Shown here in pieces: positions 57,955 to 64,000 of a stretch of 64,000 nt of DNA. Each line of letters begins with the position of its first letter. Within the stretch, counting starts at the first letter, position 1. The stretch covers positions 28,553,602 through 28,617,601 of the forward strand of contig NC_079373.1 in assembly GCF_021018895.1 (NCBI RefSeq). Reading direction: 5' to 3'. Source of the stretch: Seriola aureovittata (taxonomy: Eukaryota > Chordata > Actinopteri > Carangiformes > Carangidae). Position numbers and translations under genes: made by a program. Below the pieces are notes generated by a model. It saw only the letters and a list, made by a program, of their open reading frames with translations, did no database searches and was not told the origin of the DNA.

Positions 57955-60148
57955 GTGGAGCGCCACTTCTATGTGGACGATGGCCTTCTTTCTGTGCCAA
58001 CTGAGGCTGAAGCCATCGACTTGTTGCGCAGAACACAGACTTCCCTTGCCGAATCAAACCTCAGGCTTCACAAGTTTGTGTCTAATAGCCAAACTGTGTT
58101 GGCAGCTTTCGCACCTGAAGACTGCGCTGCAATCGTGGAGGGTGTGGATTTCTGTGGAGAGCAAGTCCTTACTCAACGCAGCCTGGGTCTCCTATGGGAG
58201 ATAAAGAGTGACACTTTCACCTTCTCTGTGGACCATGACATCAAGCCGTTTACTCGTCGTGGTATCCTCTCCACAGTGAACAGTGTTTTCGACCCCTTAG
58301 GGTTTTTGGCTCCAGTAACAATCCAAGGGAGAGCCCTCCTCCGCGAACTCACAGCAGAGCTGTCTGATTGGGACACAACCTTACCTGAAGATAAGCTCAA
58401 TAAGTGGCAGGCATGGCGAAACTCTCTAATGGACTTGAGACATCTTCATGTACCACGTACTTACACTGCAGCTTCTCTCGCCAAGGCAGTGCATGTAGAG
58501 CTGTGCATATTTGCTGATGCATCTACCAAAGCCATTGGTGCTGTAGCTTACCTGAAAGCTGTGCAAGAAGATGGTGAAACCCATATTGGATTCGTCATGG
58601 GAAAGGCCAAACTTGCACCCCAGTCGGAACCAACTATTCCAAGGTTGGAACTTTGCGCAGCAGTCCTAGCTGTGGAAATGGCAGATCTAATTCATGACGA
58701 ATTGGATGTGAGGCTGGATTCCACAAAGTTCTTCACTGATAGCAAAGTGGTTCTGGGTTACATCTTCAATGAATCTAGACGCTTCTATGTCTATGTACAT
58801 AATAGAGTACAGCGCATTCGCCAAACCACTAAGCCTGATCAATGGCACTACGTGCGCACAGAAGATAATCCTGCGGACTACGCATCGAGGTCTGTTCCTG
58901 CCTCACTCCTGGCGCAGACAACGTGGTTCACAGGACCCGACTTTCTACTTAACCCTCCAAATGAACCTGAAGCAGTCCAGTCCTTTGACTTAGTGAAACC
59001 TGAGCTGGACCCAGATATCCGTCCACCAGTGAGGAGCTATGCAACACACCTTCAAGAGAAAGGTCTCAGTACAGAACGCTTTCAAAGGTTCTCCAGTTTC
59101 AACTCTTTTGTTCGAGCTATAGCACTGCTAATTCACGTCGCAAGGTCTTACAACCTTTCCAATCACAGGGACAAATGTAAAGGATGGCATAAGTGTGATC
59201 TATCTCGTACTCCAGAAGAACTATCTCAAGCTGAGAAAGTCATCATCTCAGCTGTTCAGAAGAGAGCATTCCCAAAGGACTTTGAAGCCTTGACATTGAA
59301 CAAGCCAGTACCTCTAAGCAGCAGTCTTCGTTGTCTTAGTCCAACCTTGCAGAACAATCTTATCTGTCTTGGAGGTCGCTTGAAAAATGCTAACCTGGAA
59401 ATTGGAGAGAAGAATCCAATAATCCTCCCAAAAGATGATCATGTGTCTTTGTTGCTTGTCAGGCACCATCATGCTCAAGTTAAACATCAAGGCCGTCATT
59501 TGACAGAGGGAGCTGTCAGAGCGGCAGGGTTATGGCTCTTGGGAGGAAAAAGGCTCATCAACTCTGTCTTGCACAAATGTGTAACATGCCGTAAGCTTAG
59601 GGGAAAAATGCAGGAACAACGCATGGCGGATTTGCCACCCCAGCGTCTCCAGACCTGCCCTCCTTTCACGTATGTGGGGTTGGATGTCTTTGGACCCTGG
59701 CTCATCACCACTAGACGCACAAGGGGAGGACAGGCTGAAAGCAAGCGATGGGCAATACTGTTCTGTTGCATGAGCTCTCGAGCCGTTCACATCGAGGTCA
59801 TTGATTCAATGGACACCTCAAGTTGTATCAACGCTTTAAGGCGTTTCTTTGCCATAAGAGGACCTGCGAAACAACTCATGTCTGATTGCGGCACCAACTT
59901 CATGGGAGCATGCAAGGATCTTGGAATAAGTAAAAACCAACCAGACCCGACTGTGCAGAGGTACCTAAACCAACAAGGATGCTCATGGGAGTTCAACCCC
60001 CCGCATGCTTCGCATATGGGCGGGTCTTGGGAACGTCTTATTGGCATGGCTAGAAGAATTCTGGACTCAGTGCTTCTTGAACAGCACAGTCGCTTAACCC
60101 ATGATGTTTTGTGCACGCTAATGGCAGAAGTGACCGCCATTATCACTA
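57955..60148 (+). pseudogene. BEL/Pao remainder: RT end, RNase H, integrase (3'-truncated)
   Basis: The frame resumes after the SINE with the reverse-transcriptase catalytic box YVDD at 57970-57981. RNase H follows, with FADAST near 58510 and FTDSKVV near 58735. Then comes an integrase zinc-binding segment (HHHAQVKH, then CVTCRKL, about 59464-59600) and a core with all three acidic residues: Asp in GLDVFGPW (about 59680), Asp in MSDCGTNF (about 59880) and Glu in GSWERLIG (about 60025). The reading frame runs open into satellite DNA and stops at 60153. The region after the core is missing. No frameshift is seen in this part. Confidence 0.9.
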
Positions 60149-62812
60149 TTTAAAGTTTACATTCTCTTCTTTCCAACAAGTGTTGGCTTTCCATCCTGTA
60201 TCACACCTCCTGTTATCAACCAGACATTTAATGTGGTCAATTTTAGGCAGCTTTCAGTGCTGGGTCAGAGGTCAAATCTGGTCTTTATATTTAAGCTATT
60301 CCATGATAGCATTATCTGATTTACTGGAGTAATACCTCATTGTAAAGCTTAGATTATTTTCTTTCCAACAAGTGTTGTCTTTCCATCCTGTCACACACCT
60401 CCTGTTATTAACCAGACATTTAATGTGTTCAATTTTAGGCAGCTTTCAATGCTGGGTCATAGGTCAAATCTGGTCTCTATATTTAAGCTGGTATTTCTGG
60501 CTAGCATTATCTAATTTACTGGAGTAATGCCTCATTGTAAAGCTTAGATTCTTTTCTTTCCAACAAGTGTTGGCTTTCCATCCAAACCTAATAACCTCCT
60601 GTTATTAACCAGACATTTAATGTGGTCAATTTTAGGCAGCTTTCAATGCTGGGTCAGAGGTCAAGTCTGGTCTCTATATTTAAGCTGGTATTTCTGGCTA
60701 GCATTGTCTGATTTACTGGAGTAATACCTCATTGTAAAGCTCATATTCAGAACAATACAAAGAGATCAACACTCGTAATGTTAAACCCTCTGGTGACTAG
60801 CAGCACGTTGTTGAATTCTGGTTACATTCAGCTGTTGTGAAAAGGCCAGCAGGAAACCTGTATTTATGTTTTTACATATCCTCCTCTATTTCTACTGAAC
60901 CTGCTTCAAATGAAACATGTTGTTCACTAGTTTAACGCTTAGATTCTCCTCTTTCCAACAAGTGTTGGCTTTCCATCCTGTTTCACACCTCCTGTTATTA
61001 ACCAGACATTTAATGTGGTCAATTTTAGGCAGCTTTCAGAGCTGGGTCAGAGGTCAAATCTGGTCTTTATATTTAAACTATTCCATTATAGCATTATCTG
61101 ATTTACTGGAGTAATACCTCATTGTAAAGCTTAGATTCTATTCTTTCCAACATGTGTTGGCTTTCATCCTATCACAAACCTCCTGTTATTAACCAGACAT
61201 TTAATGTGGTCAATTTTAGGCAGCTTTCAGAGCTGGGTCAGAGGTCAAATCTGGTCTCTATATTTAATCTGGTATTTCTGGCTAGCATTATCTGATTTAC
61301 TGGAGTAATACCTCATTGTAAAGTTCATATTCAGAGCAATACAAAGAGATCAACACTCGTAATGTTAAACCCTCTGGTGACTAGCAGCACGTTGTTGAAT
61401 TCTGGTTACATTCAGCTGTCTTGGAAAGGCCAGCAGGAAACCTGTATTTATGTTTTTACATATCCTCCTGTATTTCTACTGAACCTGCTTCAAATGAAGC
61501 ATGTTGTTCACTAGTTTAAAGTTTACATTCTCTTCTTTCCAACAAGTGTTGGCTTTCCATCCTGTTTCACACCTCCTGTTATTAACCAGACATTTAATGT
61601 GGTCAATTTTAGGCAGCTTTCAGAGCTGGGTCAGAGGTCAAATCTGGTCTCTATATTTAAACTGCTATTTCAGGATAAATTTATCTGATTTACTGGAGTA
61701 ATACCTCATTGTAAAGTTTACATTCTGTTCTTTCCAACAAGTGTTGGCTTTCCATCCTATCACACACCTCCTGTTATTAACCAGACATTTAATGTTGTCA
61801 ATTTTAGGCAGCTTTCAGTGATGGATCAGAGGTCAAATCTGGTCTTTATATTTAAGCTATTCCATGATAGCATTATCTGATTTACTGGAGTAATACCTCA
61901 TTGTAAAGCTTAGATTCTATTCTTTCCAACAAGTGTTGGCTTTCATCCTAACACAAACCTCCTGTTATTAACCAGACATTTAATGTGGTCAATTTTAGGC
62001 AGCTTTCAGAGCTGGGTCAGAGGTCAAATCTGGTCTCTATATTTAAGCTATCTCATGATAGCATTATCTGATTTACTGGAGTAATACCTCATTGTAAAGC
62101 TTAAATTCTCCTCTTTCCAACAAGTGTTGGCTTTCCATCCTATCACACACCTCCTGTTATTAACCAGACATTTAATGTGGTCAATTTTAGGCAGCTTTCA
62201 GAGCTGGGTCAGAGGTCAAATCTGGTCTCTATATTTAAGCTGCTATTTCAGGATAACTTTATCTGATTTACTGGAGTAATACCTCATTGTAAAGTTTACG
62301 TTCTGTTCTTTCCAACAAGTGTTGGCTTTCCATCCTATCATACACCTCCTGTTATTAACCAGACATTTAATGTGGTCAATTTTAGGCAGCTTTCAGAGCT
62401 GGGTCAGAGGTCAAGTCTGGTCTCTATATTTAAGCTGGTATTTCTGGCTAGCATTGTCTGATTTACTGGAGTAATACCTCATTGTAAAGCTCATATTCAG
62501 AGCAATACAAAGAGATCAACACTCGTAATGTTAAACCCTCTGGTGACTAGCAGCACGTTGTTGAATTCTGGTTACATTCAGCTGTCTTGAAAAGGCCAGC
62601 AGGAAAACTGTATTTATGTTTTTACATATCCTCCTGTATTTCTACTGAACCTGCTTCAAATGAAACATGTTGTTCACTAGTTTAAAGTTTACATTCTCTT
62701 CTTTCCAACAAGTGTTGGCTTTCCATCCTGTTTCACACCTCCTGTTATTAACCAGACATTTAATGTGGTCAATTTTAGGCAGCTTTCAGTGATGGGTCAG
62801 AGGTCAAATCTT
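60149..62812 (-). repeat. Satellite array 5 with recurring 190-bp block
   Basis: Minus-orientation monomers of the same satellite, of a more uniform type (CACACCTCCTGTTATTAACC). Three copies of an unrelated block of about 190 bp interrupt it at 60745-60934, 61329-61519 and 62495-62685. Block starts are 584 and 1166 bp apart, with two and then about five monomers between them. Blocks 2 and 3 end in CACTAGTTTAAAGTTTACATTC and block 1 in a close variant. The array itself starts after the BEL element with CACTATTTAAAGTTTACATTC, so the BEL breakpoint coincides with the block-satellite boundary. Confidence 0.92.
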
Positions 62813-63725
62813 CATTCATGAAGAATATGATGGATATTCAAAAGCGCTGTTTAACGTTTCCAGCGCCTAAATCGGCTCTTTTCCTCGTCAAAGCTGTCTG
62901 TGTGTCTCCAAAATCTCAGCATTCACATTTGTTGGGATTTCTACACAGAACACGTCAGGATAAGTTTTCCTGTCTATTTGAGTAGCATTCATGAAGAATA
63001 TGATGGATTTCATGTTTACATGTCATAAAGTTATCAGTTACACCTGAGAATGCAATACTGTTCAATAGCGCTGTTAAGCGTCAAGATCGGCTCTAATTCC
63101 TCGTTAGAAGCTTTCTCTGTGTCTGAGAACTGAGTTTTTCTCACTGGTTGTCCTGTCTATACAGAACACTTCAGGATAAGTTTTCCTGTCTATTTGAGTA
63201 GCATTCATGAAGAATATGATGGATTTCATGTTTACATGTCATAAAGTTATCAGTTACACCTGAGAATGCAATACTGTTCAATACCGCTGTTTAAATGTCA
63301 GGATCGGCTCTTTTCCTCCTTAGAAGCTTTCTCTGTGTCTGAGAACTGAGTTTTTCTCAATCGTTGTACTGTCTGTACACAACACTTCAGTATAAGTTTT
63401 CCTGTCTATTTGAGGAGCATTCATGAAGAATATGATGGATTTCATGTTTACATGTCATAAGGTTATCAGTTACACCTGAGAATGCAATACTGTTCAATAG
63501 CGCTGTTTTAACGTTTCCAGCGCCTGGATCGGTTCTTTTCCTCCTTAGAAGCTGTCTCTGTGTCTGAGAACTGAGTTTTTCTCACTCGTTGTCCTGCCTG
63601 TACAGAACACTTCAGGATAAGTTTTCCTGTTTATTTGAGGAGCATTCATGAAGAATAAGATGGATTTCAAGTTTACATGTCATAAAGTTATCAGTTACAC
63701 CTGAGAATGCAATACTGTTCAACAG
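62813..63725 (+). repeat. Second tandem repeat family, unit about 216 bp
   Basis: The motif CATTCATGAAGAATA recurs at 62813, 62986, 63202, 63418 and 63643, giving spacings of 173, 216, 216 and 225 bp. Units also share CACCTGAGAATGCAATACTG and GATAAGTTTTCCTGTCTATT. It is unrelated in sequence to the DR1-carrying satellite, and joins it after GGTCAAATCT. No coding potential is seen. Confidence 0.9.
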
Positions 63726-64000
63726 AATGCAATACAACTTGTCTTCATCATGGCCACTTCTGGCCAATTGAAACCCATGAAAACTACCTTTTTTAATTCC
63801 TTGTTATTTACAGTATTATATCATACAATTTAGTTAAAATTGCTTTCATTCTAAACTCAACACTTAAAAATTGTAGTTTTTAATGTTTTCTGCCAGATTC
63901 AGTCATTTCTCCATTTTTTGCCAGGGGAGAAATTTCATCTAATATTCTAAGTTTCCAATATGGGTCTATGATGGCATACTGCTCTCCAATGGAGCGAATG
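63726..64000. other. Unannotated AT-rich end of window
   Basis: 275 bp with no repeat, RNA gene or coding signal that I can recognise. Confidence 0.5.

Larger units (their letters stand above)
53879..60148 (+). mobile_element. BEL/Pao LTR retrotransposon, 3'-truncated and SINE-interrupted
   Basis: A plus-strand element inserted into, or joined at, exon 2 of the inverted YR-SET copy. The order is 5' leader/LTR region, gag, aspartic protease, reverse transcriptase, RNase H, integrase. This order, the A17-type protease region and the zinc-knuckle gag are typical of BEL/Pao. Coding is split by a SINE (57756-57954). The 3' part, including the integrase C terminus and the 3' LTR, is replaced by satellite array 5 at about 60148. 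It is a dead copy as it stands, but the frames are otherwise long and clean, implying fairly recent activity. Confidence 0.9.

Noticed and set aside
4274..62812. CRISPR-like regular repeats
   Set aside because: Units are long, contiguous and without unique spacers; the setting is a eukaryotic satellite.

Overview
The window looks like nuclear DNA of a ray-finned fish (teleost). Seen directly: GT-AG introns, vertebrate-type tRNA-Leu(CAG) and tRNA-Gln genes, CCCTAA repeats, a BEL/Pao LTR retrotransposon, a tRNA-headed SINE, and retroelement sequence of a kind I recall from fish. There is no prokaryotic gene organisation. No ordinary single-copy host gene was recognised. The window is accessory DNA: about half (roughly 32 kb) is one tandem satellite family in five arrays, and the rest is transposable-element (TE) genes, tRNA clusters and segmental duplications.

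Layout. 1-2912: arm of a large inverted duplication (partner near 24806-27729) with tRNA-Gln and tRNA-Leu copies. 2925-3587: fragment of a SET-domain gene on the minus strand, next to an interstitial telomeric repeat (3635-3687) and a 500-N gap (3774-4273). 4274-7392: satellite array 1. 7395-14250: duplicated block with two decayed copies of a TE-like gene, tRNAs and a 21-bp minisatellite. 14251-24607: satellite array 2. 24610-30386: second copy of the duplicated block. 30387-35632: satellite array 3. 35640-36865: minus-strand chimera of a Penelope-like retroelement N-terminal region and a SET domain. 37386-41598: a 12-exon plus-strand gene joining a zinc-finger-like motif, a Crypton-type tyrosine recombinase (YR) and a KMT5A/PR-Set7-like SET domain. 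41828-52356: satellite array 4, in the opposite orientation. 52359-53878: inverted partial copy of the YR-SET gene. 53879-60148: BEL/Pao element lacking its 3' end and split by a SINE. 60149-62812: satellite array 5 with a recurring inserted block. 62813-63725: a second satellite family of about 216 bp. 63726-64000: nothing recognised.

The most interesting content is the YR-SET gene. A predicted DNA recombinase and a predicted lysine methyltransferase are joined through GT-AG exons into a 790-codon reading frame. The SET part recurs as a chimera with a different mobile element and as a third fragment. The join depends on an unusual GAG splice acceptor. All three SET copies share a stop codon just before the expected end of the domain, and the first catalytic arginine of the recombinase appears to be Gln. 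The gene lies between two oppositely oriented satellite arrays that meet its 3' flank, and that of its relative, at the same junction. Many satellite monomers carry a perfect DR1 nuclear-receptor half-site pair. Whether any of this is functional cannot be decided from sequence alone.
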